Shown: positions 16,911 through 26,196 of the stretch, in pieces
How positions within the stretch are numbered: the first letter of the stretch is position 1
Layout of the letters: each line of letters begins with the position of its first letter
Assembly: GCA_964215955.1 (NCBI GenBank)
Contig: CAXPDR010000031.1
Coordinates: 124,001 to 188,000, forward strand
Reading direction: 5' to 3'
From: GCA-2706205 sp964215955
Lineage (GTDB): Bacteria > Bdellovibrionota > Bacteriovoracia > Bacteriovoracales > Bacteriovoracaceae
DNA: 64,000 bases
Notes under the pieces: model-generated
Told to the model about the DNA's origin: nothing
The model's database searches: none
Seen by the model: the letters and a program-made list of their open reading frames with translations, nothing else
Program-made: the position numbers and the translations under genes

Positions 16911-17939
16911 ATGATAGTTAATCGGGAAAATCGCTCATTAGTTTTTTGGCTATATTCAATTTCATTTATGGTTTTGTGTATGGTTCTTATTGGTGGCATA
17001 ACCCGATTAACTGATTCTGGTCTATCAATGGTGGATTGGAAACCAATTATGGGTATAATTCCACCACTTAATGAAGCTGAATGGCTTTCAGCTTTTCAAA
17101 AGTATCAAGCCTTTCCTGAATACAAGCTTATTAACTCTAACAAGGGCATGGACCTAACTGGTTTTAAGGCCATATTTTTTTGGGAATACTTTCATCGATT
17201 ATTTGGGCGTCTGATTGGTTTAGTTTTTATTATACCTTACATTTATTTTTTGATTAGAAAGAAGATTCCAAAGAACTTTAATCGCAAACTGATTATTGCT
17301 TTTGTTTTGGGCGGTCTGCAGGGGTTAATGGGTTGGTATATGGTAAAGAGTGGGCTGGTAAATGAGCCTGATGTCAGCCACTATAGATTAGCTGCACATT
17401 TGAGTCTTGCCTTCATTATTATAGCTTATATTTATTGGATAGTGCTAAGTCTGAAATTTCAAAACTATAGATTTGTGAGTTTATTAAAAGATAAAAAGGT
17501 TTTCTTTTTTGGGCTTCTTCTTTGTATTCAAATCGTTTTTGGGGCTTTAGTTGCTGGTCTGGACGCGGGACTTACCCATAATACATTTCCTAAGATGGGT
17601 AGGGTATGGGTGCCTGAAAGCGTTTTTTCTTTTGTAAATCTTGATGACTATTTGCATAACAAGGTTGCAGTTCAATTTATTCACAGATGTTTTGCTTGGT
17701 TATTATTGTTTTCTGGATTGGTGTTATTTTTTAAGCGTAAAAGCCTAAGTGATTTTATGCATCAAAAAGCTAGAGTTATGGTTTTTGCTACATTATGTCT
17801 TCAATTTTTGTTAGGTGTGATGACTCTTTTAATGTATGTTCCAATTTCTATTGCCAGTATGCATCAGGTAGTGGCGTGTATTTTACTTTTAGCTTATGTG
17901 AGAATGATATATTTTTCTTCGTGTCAAAAAATAATATAA
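16911..17939 (+). CDS. ctaA: Heme A synthase (COX15/CtaA)
   Basis: The 342-residue polytopic protein has about eight membrane helices. Signature regions are GGITRLTDSGLSMVDWKP, FFWEYFHRLFGRLIG, GGLQGLMGWYMVKSG, LAAHLSLAF, VAGLDAGLTHNTFPKM and FIHRCFAWLL, supplying the paired heme-ligand histidines. It oxidises heme O to heme A for cytochrome aa3-type oxidase. It is the long COX15-like form rather than the short Bacillus type. It works with ctaB at the other end of this cluster. Confidence 0.95.
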   Translation: MIVNRENRSLVFWLYSISFMVLCMVLIGGITRLTDSGLSMVDWKPIMGIIPPLNEAEWLSAFQKYQAFPEYKLINSNKGMDLTGFKAIFFWEYFHRLFGRLIGLVFIIPYIYFLIRKKIPKNFNRKLIIAFVLGGLQGLMGWYMVKSGLVNEPDVSHYRLAAHLSLAFIIIAYIYWIVLSLKFQNYRFVSLLKDKKVFFFGLLLCIQIVFGALVAGLDAGLTHNTFPKMGRVWVPESVFSFVNLDDYLHNKVAVQFIHRCFAWLLLFSGLVLFFKRKSLSDFMHQKARVMVFATLCLQFLLGVMTLLMYVPISIASMHQVVACILLLAYVRMIYFSSCQKII

Positions 17940-18068
17940 GTTTAATTTCTCTTTTATAACAATTATTTATCTACTATTTACTTGCCTACTCAAGTTTTTA
18001 AATCAATAATACCTTAAAGATTTTTGTACTGAAATTAGAATTGGCTTTTGGCCAATATAGAGATTTAT

Positions 18069-18914
18069 TTGAAAAAAATAGTTTTGATATATTCAATATT
18101 AATGCCCTTGTTGGCATCGGCTATTGGCGGAAAAGGGCCAATGGAGATGGCAAAGAGCGGCCTTCAAAATAAAAAACCAGTTTACATGGATAAAATCGGA
18201 ATCGATGAGAATCTTGGTGGACAGGTTGATCTTGGGTTGAAGTTTAAAGATGAAGCTGGAAAAGACGTTACATTAGGAAAATATTTTAATCAAAAGCCTG
18301 TGTTTTTAGTTTTAATTTACTACGAATGTCCAACTTTATGCAGTCTTCATCTCAATGCTCTTATGAATACTTTTAAAGATTTTGAGTGGAAGATTGGTGA
18401 AAAGTTCGATTTTGTTGCGGTTTCAATTGATCCTGATGAGTCTCCAATGTTAGCCGAGCAAAAGCTAAATGCGTATTTTAAAGAATATGGAAAACCTGAA
18501 ACCAGAGATGGTTGGCATTTTCTAACTGGTGAGGAGGAGAGTATCAAAAAACTTGCTTCTCAAATTGGTTTTAAATATGTTTGGGATCCTAGAGAGCAGC
18601 AATGGGCGCACACTGCTGCGGGATATATTTTAACTCCTGAAGGGAAAATTTCTTATTATCATTATGGATTGGATATTCAGCCGAAAGTTTTACGATTATC
18701 TTTGGTAGAAGCGGCCGAAAACAAAATTGGTAATATTGTGGATAGGATGATTCTATTTTGTTTGCAATATGATCCAAATAAAAAAACCTATGCCTTTTAT
18801 GCTTTTAATATAATGAGGCTAGGTGGTGTTTTGACAATAATATTTTTAGGAATATATTTATTCAGATTTTGGAGAAAAGAAAATAAGACTCAGTTTAAAG
18901 GGAATGATTTATGA
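18069..18914 (+). CDS. SCO1/SenC copper chaperone
   Basis: No ATG fits. TTG 18069 is chosen because it begins a regular signal sequence (KKIVLIYSILMPLLASA) and AGAG lies six bases upstream; a TTG at 18048 lacks a site. The thioredoxin-like fold carries the copper motif CPTLC (Cys87, Cys91) and a later His in WAHTAAGYI, followed by a C-terminal membrane helix (residues about 253-271). It delivers copper to the CuA centre of oxidase subunit II. The stop codon overlaps the coxB start (ATGA), which shows translational coupling. Confidence 0.9.
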   Translation: MKKIVLIYSILMPLLASAIGGKGPMEMAKSGLQNKKPVYMDKIGIDENLGGQVDLGLKFKDEAGKDVTLGKYFNQKPVFLVLIYYECPTLCSLHLNALMNTFKDFEWKIGEKFDFVAVSIDPDESPMLAEQKLNAYFKEYGKPETRDGWHFLTGEEESIKKLASQIGFKYVWDPREQQWAHTAAGYILTPEGKISYYHYGLDIQPKVLRLSLVEAAENKIGNIVDRMILFCLQYDPNKKTYAFYAFNIMRLGGVLTIIFLGIYLFRFWRKENKTQFKGNDL

Positions 18915-19876
18915 GATTTATTGGTGACATTCTGCATGCTATTTTTGGTTTTACCCTGCCAGAGCAAGCAGCACAAAACGTTCACTTAGTTGATGACCTT
19001 TACAATGTGGTTATGCTACTAAGTTTTCTTGGGTTTTTTGGGTTGATGGGTGTAATGACATTCTTTATTGTCAGATACCACAGAACTCAAAATGAAAAAT
19101 CTGCCTATATCCCGCATAATGCGTTGGCAGAAACTATTTGGACTGTTGTTCCAACAATTATCTTTGTTGGGATTTCAATTTGGGGATTGTTTGCATATTT
19201 CGATATGGAAAAAGTTCCTTCGAACGCTTACAAAATTAATGTAACTGGGAAGCAGTGGCTTTGGGAGTTTACTTACAAGAAAGACAATCTTGAATTTACA
19301 ACGACTGAAGTTATGTATGTTCCAGTAAACAAACCTGTTGTATTAGAGATGACGGCGACAGACGTTCTTCACTCATTTTATGTTCCTAGTTTTCGTGTCA
19401 AAAGAGATACTGTTCCGGGAATGATTACAAGGGTAAATTTTACGGCCACAAAAAAAGGTGACTTTAAAATTTATTGTACTGAGTTTTGTGGAACTTCACA
19501 CTCGAGAATGCGTGGGATTGTAAGAGTCGTTTCAGAGGAAAGATTTAACAAGTGGATTAACAGAGAAGTTAAAGAAGCTAATATTTCAGATCCTATTGAG
19601 TTAGGTTCAAGATTATTTATTAGAAACTGTGCTACTTGTCACAACATTGATTCTTCTAAGAAAATTGGACCAGGTCTAGCTGGATTATTTGGAAGTGAAA
19701 GAAAATTTAGTAATGCTGATGCGACTGTTGCAAATGCAGAATACATTAGAGAGTCAATTATTGCTCCTAATGCAAAAGTTGTTGAAGGTTACCCTGCTAA
19801 AATGAACTCATTTGCAGGTCTTCTTTCTGAAAAAGAAATTAATTATTTAATTGAGTATATCAAAACACTAAAATAG
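18911..19876 (+). CDS. coxB: Cytochrome c oxidase subunit II with fused cytochrome c
   Basis: The 321-residue protein has two N-terminal membrane helices (about 33-55 and 77-96), a cupredoxin domain with CuA ligands His154, Cys189, Cys193, His197 and Met200, then a cytochrome c domain with CATCH (Cys240, Cys243, His244). The fusion defines a caa3-type oxidase that takes electrons directly from a c-type donor. The start overlaps the SCO gene by four bases. Confidence 0.97.
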   Translation: MRFIGDILHAIFGFTLPEQAAQNVHLVDDLYNVVMLLSFLGFFGLMGVMTFFIVRYHRTQNEKSAYIPHNALAETIWTVVPTIIFVGISIWGLFAYFDMEKVPSNAYKINVTGKQWLWEFTYKKDNLEFTTTEVMYVPVNKPVVLEMTATDVLHSFYVPSFRVKRDTVPGMITRVNFTATKKGDFKIYCTEFCGTSHSRMRGIVRVVSEERFNKWINREVKEANISDPIELGSRLFIRNCATCHNIDSSKKIGPGLAGLFGSERKFSNADATVANAEYIRESIIAPNAKVVEGYPAKMNSFAGLLSEKEINYLIEYIKTLK

Positions 19877-19886
19877 GTAGGAATTT

Positions 19887-21485
19887 ATGTCAGCTACAGA
19901 TACACATTCACATGGTGGAAATTACATCAACTGTGAAAAAGGTCTTTGGTCTTGGTTAACTACTATAGATCATAAAAGAATTGCATTAATGTACTTTATT
20001 GCAATCATGGCTTTTTTCCTGATTGGTGGATTATTTGCTATTTTATTAAGATTAGAATTATTAACTCCAGAGCCATTATTTATGACTGGAGATATGTACA
20101 ATAGAGCGATGACACTTCACGGTTCAATCATGGTTTTCATGGTTATCGTTCCTGGTGTACCAGCTCTACTTGGAAACTTTGCCCTTCCTTTAATGATTGG
20201 CGCTAAAGATGTTGCTTTTCCTAAGCTTAACTTAGCATCTTGGTACTGTTTAATGGTCGGTGCTTTCGTTGCAATCCTTTCTCTTTTTTGGGGCGGGGTA
20301 GATACAGGTTGGACTTTTTATACACCTTACTCTGGTAGATCAGCAGATGCTGTAACGATGGTTGTTCTTGGAGCCTTCATTATGGGGTTTTCTTCGATCT
20401 TAACTGGTGTGAATTTCATCGTTACGATTCACAAATTAAGAGCACCTGGTATGACAATGCTAAGAATGCCATTATTTGTTTGGTCGTTATATGCCACAGC
20501 AATTATTCAAGTTATAGCAACTCCTGTACTAGGGATTACACTTCTTTTATTAGTATTTGAAAGAGTGTTTGGAATTGGTATTTTTGATGCTTCAATGGGC
20601 GGAGATCCAGTTTTATTTCAACACTTTTTCTGGTTTTATTCTCACCCTGCTGTTTATATTATGATTATTCCTGCTATGGGGATTATTTCAGAAGTTATTT
20701 CTACATTTTCTCAAAAAACGATTTTTGGTTACAAGGCAATTGCATACTCTTCACTAGCAATTTCAGCGATCTCATTTTTAGTTTGGGGTCACCATATGTT
20801 CGTATCAGGACAATCTGCACTTGCGGGATCGATCTTCTCAGTACTTACCATGCTAGTAGGGGTTCCAACAGCAATTAAACTATTTAACTGGGTTTCGACG
20901 ATGTATAGAGGTCGAGTTAAACTTGATACACCAATGTTGTACGCAATTAACTTTCTTGCATTATTTACTATTGGTGGTCTTACAGGATTATTTTTAGCGG
21001 CTTTTAATATTGATGTTCACTTACATGATACATATTTTGTTGTCGCTCACTTTCATTACACAATGTTAGGGGGAGCGCTAATGGGATTTTTTGCTGGTTT
21101 ATTTTACTGGTTCCCAAAAATGACAGGTCGAATGTACAACGAACTTCAAGGAAGGATAACTGCTATTATGACTTTTGTTGGTTTTAATATGACCTTTATT
21201 CCTCAATTTATTATGGGATCTCAAGGAATGCCTAGAAGATACCATACTTATGATGGGATGTTTGCACCTTATCACCTTGCTTCTACCATTGGATCATGGA
21301 TTGTTGCTGCTGGTTTTATTTTTGCTATCTATATTATGTGTAGAGATATGTTTAAAGGTGAAAAGTGTACAAATGATAATCCATGGGGAAGTACAACTTT
21401 AGAGTGGACAGCTGCAACTCCACCGATTCACGAAAACTTTACTGAAATTCCAACTGTTACAGGGAGACCTTATGAGTACCGCTAA
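19887..21485 (+). CDS. coxA: Cytochrome c oxidase subunit I, A2 type
   Basis: The 532-residue, 12-helix catalytic subunit has heme a ligands His79 and His390, heme a3 ligand His388 (HFHY), CuB ligands His253, His302 and His303, and cross-linked Tyr257. The motif YSHPAVY replaces the Glu of A1 oxidases with the Tyr-Ser pair that defines the A2 proton channel. That fits the caa3 architecture of subunit II. It reduces oxygen to water and pumps protons. Confidence 0.97.
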   Translation: MSATDTHSHGGNYINCEKGLWSWLTTIDHKRIALMYFIAIMAFFLIGGLFAILLRLELLTPEPLFMTGDMYNRAMTLHGSIMVFMVIVPGVPALLGNFALPLMIGAKDVAFPKLNLASWYCLMVGAFVAILSLFWGGVDTGWTFYTPYSGRSADAVTMVVLGAFIMGFSSILTGVNFIVTIHKLRAPGMTMLRMPLFVWSLYATAIIQVIATPVLGITLLLLVFERVFGIGIFDASMGGDPVLFQHFFWFYSHPAVYIMIIPAMGIISEVISTFSQKTIFGYKAIAYSSLAISAISFLVWGHHMFVSGQSALAGSIFSVLTMLVGVPTAIKLFNWVSTMYRGRVKLDTPMLYAINFLALFTIGGLTGLFLAAFNIDVHLHDTYFVVAHFHYTMLGGALMGFFAGLFYWFPKMTGRMYNELQGRITAIMTFVGFNMTFIPQFIMGSQGMPRRYHTYDGMFAPYHLASTIGSWIVAAGFIFAIYIMCRDMFKGEKCTNDNPWGSTTLEWTAATPPIHENFTEIPTVTGRPYEYR

Positions 21486-22167
21486 AGTAGATAGGAGAGT
21501 AGAGCACTCTCACCACTTTACAAGTATGGATCAAGAGCACGAAGCTGGTAAGCAAGGTGTGTGGCTTTTTATGGCCACTGAGATCATGATGTTTGGTGGA
21601 CTTTTTGTAGGATATTTTATTTATAGATTTAAATTCCATGATATGTATATTGCTGGTGGTGATTCGCTTGATTGGAGACTTGGAGCACTAAACACATTAG
21701 TTCTTTTAATTTCTTCTTTTACAATGGCCCAGGCCGTTACAGAAACTATGAAAGGTAATAATAAAAAAGCATTAAAACTTGTCTACGTGACGACAGCATG
21801 TGCTTTAATTTTCATGGTTGTTAAGTACTTTGAGTATACAGCTAAAATTCATCATGGTTTATTTCCTGGATTTGATCTATGGAATCCTGATATGGCCTAT
21901 ATTGGGAGCCATATTAGAGAATCTGTTTCAATTTCTAATATTGATCCTGCAAATTTAAGACTATTTTATGTTTTATACTTTGCTATGACTGGTCTTCACG
22001 GTCTCCACATTATAATTGGTGTTGGTCTGATGATTTGGCTAATGAAAAGACTTAAGAATGATGAGTTTAGTCCAAAGTATTATACAGCTGTTGAGGGAGT
22101 TGGACTTTATTGGCACATCGTCGATATTATCTGGATTTTCTTATTCCCATTAATGTATTTAATATAA
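21472..22167 (+). CDS. coxC: Cytochrome c oxidase subunit III
   Basis: The 231-residue protein has a His-rich N-terminus, then about five membrane helices. Conserved features include GKQGVWLFMATEIMMFGGLF, HGLHIIIGVG and VGLYWHIVDIIWIFLFPLMYL. It stabilises subunit I. It overlaps coxA by 14 bases in another frame, so translation is probably coupled. Confidence 0.95.
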   Translation: MSTAKVDRRVEHSHHFTSMDQEHEAGKQGVWLFMATEIMMFGGLFVGYFIYRFKFHDMYIAGGDSLDWRLGALNTLVLLISSFTMAQAVTETMKGNNKKALKLVYVTTACALIFMVVKYFEYTAKIHHGLFPGFDLWNPDMAYIGSHIRESVSISNIDPANLRLFYVLYFAMTGLHGLHIIIGVGLMIWLMKRLKNDEFSPKYYTAVEGVGLYWHIVDIIWIFLFPLMYLI

Positions 22168-22179
22168 TCGGAGTTATTG

Positions 22180-22458
22180 ATGGCACATCATATAGTTGAA
22201 TTAAAAACAAATGTTACCACTCTTCTTACTTTGGTAGCGTTAACAATAATAACAGTTTTAACTGCTAAATATGTAGACCTAGGTGACTATAACCTTGTTC
22301 TCGCAATGTTTATTGCAACAATTAAAGCAACTGTCGTTTTAGGCTGGTTTATGCACCTTAAATACGATGGACTAATGAATAGAGCGATTGCAGTTTGTGG
22401 AATCTTCTTTTTATTTTTATTTGTAGGATTTTCATATTTAGATTTATTTTTTAGATAG
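22180..22458 (+). CDS. Cytochrome c oxidase subunit IV
   Basis: The 92-residue protein has three membrane helices with the family motif IATIKATVVLGWFMHLKYDG. ATG 22180 is chosen because CGGAG (22169-22173) lies six bases upstream; a TTG at 22177 is too close. It is the small assembly subunit of aa3/caa3 oxidases and lies directly between subunit III and ctaB. Confidence 0.92.
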   Translation: MAHHIVELKTNVTTLLTLVALTIITVLTAKYVDLGDYNLVLAMFIATIKATVVLGWFMHLKYDGLMNRAIAVCGIFFLFLFVGFSYLDLFFR

Positions 22459-22464
22459 GAATAT

Positions 22465-23340
22465 ATGCTCGGCCATCTGTATGTGTATTTAAAGCTAAAA
22501 CTTGTTCGATTCATAATTGTTGGAGTTTTAGCTGGATACGGTATGGGGTTTACGGTAGAGCAAAACTTTAATCCTGTTTTACTTATTCTTTTAATAATGG
22601 GATCCGTTGGTATATCTGCAGGATCCCTTTCTCTAAACACTGTACAAGAAGCTGAAAATGATGCCTTGATGGAGCGAACCAAGCACCGTCCTGTTGCAAC
22701 AGGAGAGTTTTCAAAAAAATTCGGAATTATACTAAGCTTTTCTTTGATGAGTTTGGGGCTTATCTGTCTCTATTTTGTAAAACCATTAACATGCCTTATT
22801 GGATTAAGTATTATTCTTATGTATAACGGTTTTTACACAATGGTCTGGAAGAAGAAATGGGCATTTGGTGCAGTCCCTGGTGCTATACCTGGAGCTCTTC
22901 CTATTACTATGGGCTATTCCTCTGTGAATGATGATATTTTTTCAAGTGCGAGTGTTTATTTATTCCTGCTTATGTTCATTTGGCAAATGCCACATTTTTG
23001 GTCTTTGGCCATAAGATATGCAGAAGATTATAAAAATGGTAAGTTCCCTGTTCTACCTGCAGTGGTGGGCTCTGGACGAACAAAATATCATATATCTTTT
23101 TATGTTTGGACATATGCTTTGCTTGCAATAATGAGTCCTCTTTTTGTTCCTCATGCTAATGGGTATTATTTTGTAATACTTCCTACGGCGATGATTGTTG
23201 TATGGCAGTTTTTTAAATTTTTTAAAAATGACAATGAAAAGGCTTGGCTTCCATTCTTTATTATTACTAATTTAAGTTTACTCGTGATCGTTATGGCACA
23301 TCTATACGATAAATGGTCACCATTAGTTTTTCACGTTTAA
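22465..23340 (+). CDS. ctaB: Protoheme IX farnesyltransferase (heme O synthase)
   Basis: The 291-residue UbiA-family prenyltransferase has membrane helices throughout. The first Asp-rich site is NDALMERTKHRPVATGE, followed by YNGFYTMVWKKKWAFGAVPGAIPGALPITMGY and the second site RYAEDYKNGKFPVLP. It adds farnesyl to heme B to make heme O, which CtaA converts to heme A. It is the last gene of the oxidase cluster and starts 6 bases after subunit IV. Confidence 0.95.
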   Translation: MLGHLYVYLKLKLVRFIIVGVLAGYGMGFTVEQNFNPVLLILLIMGSVGISAGSLSLNTVQEAENDALMERTKHRPVATGEFSKKFGIILSFSLMSLGLICLYFVKPLTCLIGLSIILMYNGFYTMVWKKKWAFGAVPGAIPGALPITMGYSSVNDDIFSSASVYLFLLMFIWQMPHFWSLAIRYAEDYKNGKFPVLPAVVGSGRTKYHISFYVWTYALLAIMSPLFVPHANGYYFVILPTAMIVVWQFFKFFKNDNEKAWLPFFIITNLSLLVIVMAHLYDKWSPLVFHV

Positions 23341-23357
23341 ACATCTAGGATGAAAAT

Positions 23358-25943
23358 ATGAAAAAAAATGAAATCTTCTTAAAAGATTATAAATCACCAG
23401 ACTTTAAATTTAACTCTGTTCATCTTGTATTTGATATTGAAGATGAAAGCGCTTTGGTTTCGTCTACGATTGAATGCGTACGTTTATCAGATCAAGAAAC
23501 GGCTTTGGTCCTCCATGGTAAAGAATTAGAGCTTACTAAGGTACTTATAGATGATGTTGAACTCTCTCGTGATGCATATGAGGTTGATCCTCAAAAGCTA
23601 ATTATTAAAAATACACCTGAAAGCTTTAAACTAGAAATTGTTACAAATATTAATCCATATAAAAACCTTAGTGGTGAGGGACTTTATAAATCGGGTAAAA
23701 TCCTTTGTACTCAATGCGAAGCAGAAGGTTTTAGAAGAATTACCTATTTTCTAGACAGACCAGATGTTTTGACAAAATATTCAACAAAAATCATTGCAGA
23801 TAAAAAAGAATATCCAGTTCTTTTATCAAACGGTGATTTAACTGAAGCCGGTGAACTAGATGGAGGTAGACACTTTGCCACATGGAATGACCCATTTAAT
23901 AAACCAAGTTATCTTTTTGCATTAGTTGCAGGTGATTTAGCTTTGGTACAGGATACTTATACTACGAAATCTGGAAAACAAGTCTCTCTCGATTTTTATG
24001 TTGATCCAGGGAATGAAGATAAGTGCTTTCATGCCATAGAATCCCTTAAAAACTCTATGAAATGGGATGAGGATACTTTTGGGCTTGAATATGATCTAAA
24101 TACCTACATGGTAGTGGCAGTTGATTCTTTTAATATGGGAGCAATGGAAAATAAAGGCTTGAACATTTTTAATAGTGCCTATGTTTTGGCCAAGAAAGAA
24201 ACAGCTACAGATGATGATTTTATGGGGATTGAAAGTGTCATTGGACACGAGTATTTTCATAATTGGACAGGGAATAGAGTAACATGTAGAGACTGGTTTC
24301 AATTAACTCTTAAAGAAGGATTAACTGTTTTTAGGGATCAAGAATTTTCTGCAGATATGTTATCAAGACCAGTGAAAAGAATTGAAGATGTAATTGCACT
24401 TAAGGCACATCAATTTGTGGAGGATGCTGGCCCATTAAGTCACCCTATAAAACCAAAGTCCTTTGTTGAAATTAACAACTTTTATACAAGTACGATCTAT
24501 GAAAAAGGCGCAGAAGTTATTCGCATGATTCATACCATTTTAGGTAAAGATAACTTTAGAAAAGGCATGGATTTATATTTTAAAAGACATGATGGTCATG
24601 CGGTAACCACTGAAGACTTCATTGGAGCTATGGCCGATGCATCGGGTGTTGATTTAAAACAATTTATGGCCTGGTATGACCAAAATGGGACACCTACAAT
24701 AGATATTAAATATACATATGACGAAAAATTAGGGAAGGTTGTATTTTCATTCCATCAAAAGGCTAAGACTAATAATGAGGAATTTAAATCTCTTCATATT
24801 CCTTTGAAATATACACTATATTCCAAAAATGGTGAAATTATTGGTCCTGAGGGTAATCTCTTTGAGTTGAAAAATGAAATCAATACTCTAGAGTTTGAGG
24901 GGCTATCTGAGCTACCAATGTTGAGTATAAATGAAGGCTTTACGGCACCTGTTCATATAAAATTTCATGGCGACTTGAATAATAGTCTTTTTATGATGAA
25001 ACACTGTAAGGATACTTTTAATAAATTTAATGCTACTCAAAACGTTCTTGAATCTGAAATATTAAGAATTTCAAAAATTAAAAAGCCAAAAAATAGTGAT
25101 GTTAACTTAGAGGTTATTGAAGCTTATAAAAATATTTATCTCGATGAGAGTTTAGATCTTTCTTTTAAAGTTATGGCACTAAGTATACCTGGCCTTAAGG
25201 AGATTAATGATAGGTTAGAAAAGTTTGAATTTGAAAATTTAAAATCCGCTGTTAATGTTTTTAAAAGCGCAATAGGGGATGCACTTGAGGATGAGGCCTT
25301 AAAAGTTATTCAAAATTTTAATCTTGAAAAAGACTATGAGTATAATGCGCAACTTATTGGAGAACGCAGCTTTGCGCTTCTAAGTTACCGTTTACTGGCC
25401 TATACAAAAAACAATACCTATTCTGAAATTATGAAAAAAGCTTATTATGGTGCAACTAATATGACTGTTGAATTTGGTCTTCTTTCAATGCTCCTAAATT
25501 ATTTTCCTGAAGAAACTGAAAAAGAGTCCAAACATTTTTATAATAAGTGGAAACATGAAACATTAGTGATTCAAAAATGGTTAAAGTTAAATGCTCAGTT
25601 AGAATCTACCGACACTTCCAAAATTAGTGAACTTGAATTACTTCCTGTTTATGATGAAAAGATACCAAACTTAGTAAGGTCTTTAATTGGGGCATTTATG
25701 CGTTTTAATTTTTGGAATTTCCATGCTGAAGATGGAAGTGGCTATGAATTTATTAAAGAACAAATTATTAAAATCGATAATATAAATCCACAAATTGCCG
25801 CCGGTATTACTAGAGGTTTAAACTTTAAAAATAAGCACACAGGAAATAGAAAAGATAAAATTATTGGTGTTTTAAAAAGCTTGACGCAAAATGATTCACT
25901 TTCAAGTGATGTACAAGAAATTGCTCAAATTAATTTGAAGTAG
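23358..25943 (+). CDS. pepN: Aminopeptidase N (M1 family)
   Basis: The 861-residue length matches the bacterial PepN group. The active site reads GAMENKGLNIFNS, then HEYFHNWTGNRVTCRDWFQLTLKEG, giving zinc ligands His297, His301 and Glu320 with catalytic Glu298. A Cys-rich CTQCEAEGFRRITYFLDRPD segment is typical of PepN. It removes N-terminal residues from peptides in the cytoplasm and probably helps digest imported peptides. It starts 17 bases after ctaB, possibly in the same transcript. Confidence 0.95.
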   Translation: MKKNEIFLKDYKSPDFKFNSVHLVFDIEDESALVSSTIECVRLSDQETALVLHGKELELTKVLIDDVELSRDAYEVDPQKLIIKNTPESFKLEIVTNINPYKNLSGEGLYKSGKILCTQCEAEGFRRITYFLDRPDVLTKYSTKIIADKKEYPVLLSNGDLTEAGELDGGRHFATWNDPFNKPSYLFALVAGDLALVQDTYTTKSGKQVSLDFYVDPGNEDKCFHAIESLKNSMKWDEDTFGLEYDLNTYMVVAVDSFNMGAMENKGLNIFNSAYVLAKKETATDDDFMGIESVIGHEYFHNWTGNRVTCRDWFQLTLKEGLTVFRDQEFSADMLSRPVKRIEDVIALKAHQFVEDAGPLSHPIKPKSFVEINNFYTSTIYEKGAEVIRMIHTILGKDNFRKGMDLYFKRHDGHAVTTEDFIGAMADASGVDLKQFMAWYDQNGTPTIDIKYTYDEKLGKVVFSFHQKAKTNNEEFKSLHIPLKYTLYSKNGEIIGPEGNLFELKNEINTLEFEGLSELPMLSINEGFTAPVHIKFHGDLNNSLFMMKHCKDTFNKFNATQNVLESEILRISKIKKPKNSDVNLEVIEAYKNIYLDESLDLSFKVMALSIPGLKEINDRLEKFEFENLKSAVNVFKSAIGDALEDEALKVIQNFNLEKDYEYNAQLIGERSFALLSYRLLAYTKNNTYSEIMKKAYYGATNMTVEFGLLSMLLNYFPEETEKESKHFYNKWKHETLVIQKWLKLNAQLESTDTSKISELELLPVYDEKIPNLVRSLIGAFMRFNFWNFHAEDGSGYEFIKEQIIKIDNINPQIAAGITRGLNFKNKHTGNRKDKIIGVLKSLTQNDSLSSDVQEIAQINLK

Positions 25944-25946
25944 AAT

Positions 25947-26054
25947 TTATTTCTTTCTTACGAGAACAACAGCTTTTTTTCTCTTGTTGGAAATAATTTT
26001 ACTACCTACATATAGGGCCAGTGAAGTTGCAAGTGTTGCGATGAGTAATGTCAT
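25947..26054 (-). CDS. 35-residue single-pass membrane peptide
   Basis: An ATG at 26054 is preceded by a consensus AGGAGG (26066-26061) with 6-base spacing. The peptide has a hydrophobic N-terminal half (TLLIATLATSLALYVG) and a strongly basic tail (NKRKKAVVLVRKK), the layout of a small inner-membrane protein with its tail in the cytoplasm. TATAAT lies upstream on the minus strand (26100-26095). It starts downstream of pepN in convergent orientation. No family can be named at this length. Confidence 0.6.
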   Translation of the reverse strand: MTLLIATLATSLALYVGSKIISNKRKKAVVLVRKK

Positions 26055-26196
26055 GAAGGACCTCCTATATTGCTTATCGGTGACCTCAGTTATAATTATA
26101 GCATTAGTTTGGTAAACTTTTTTGATTTATTTGCTTATAATGGATTATTGATTATAATTAACATGTTATTTCAACTAGTTAAATATTGGACAAAAG

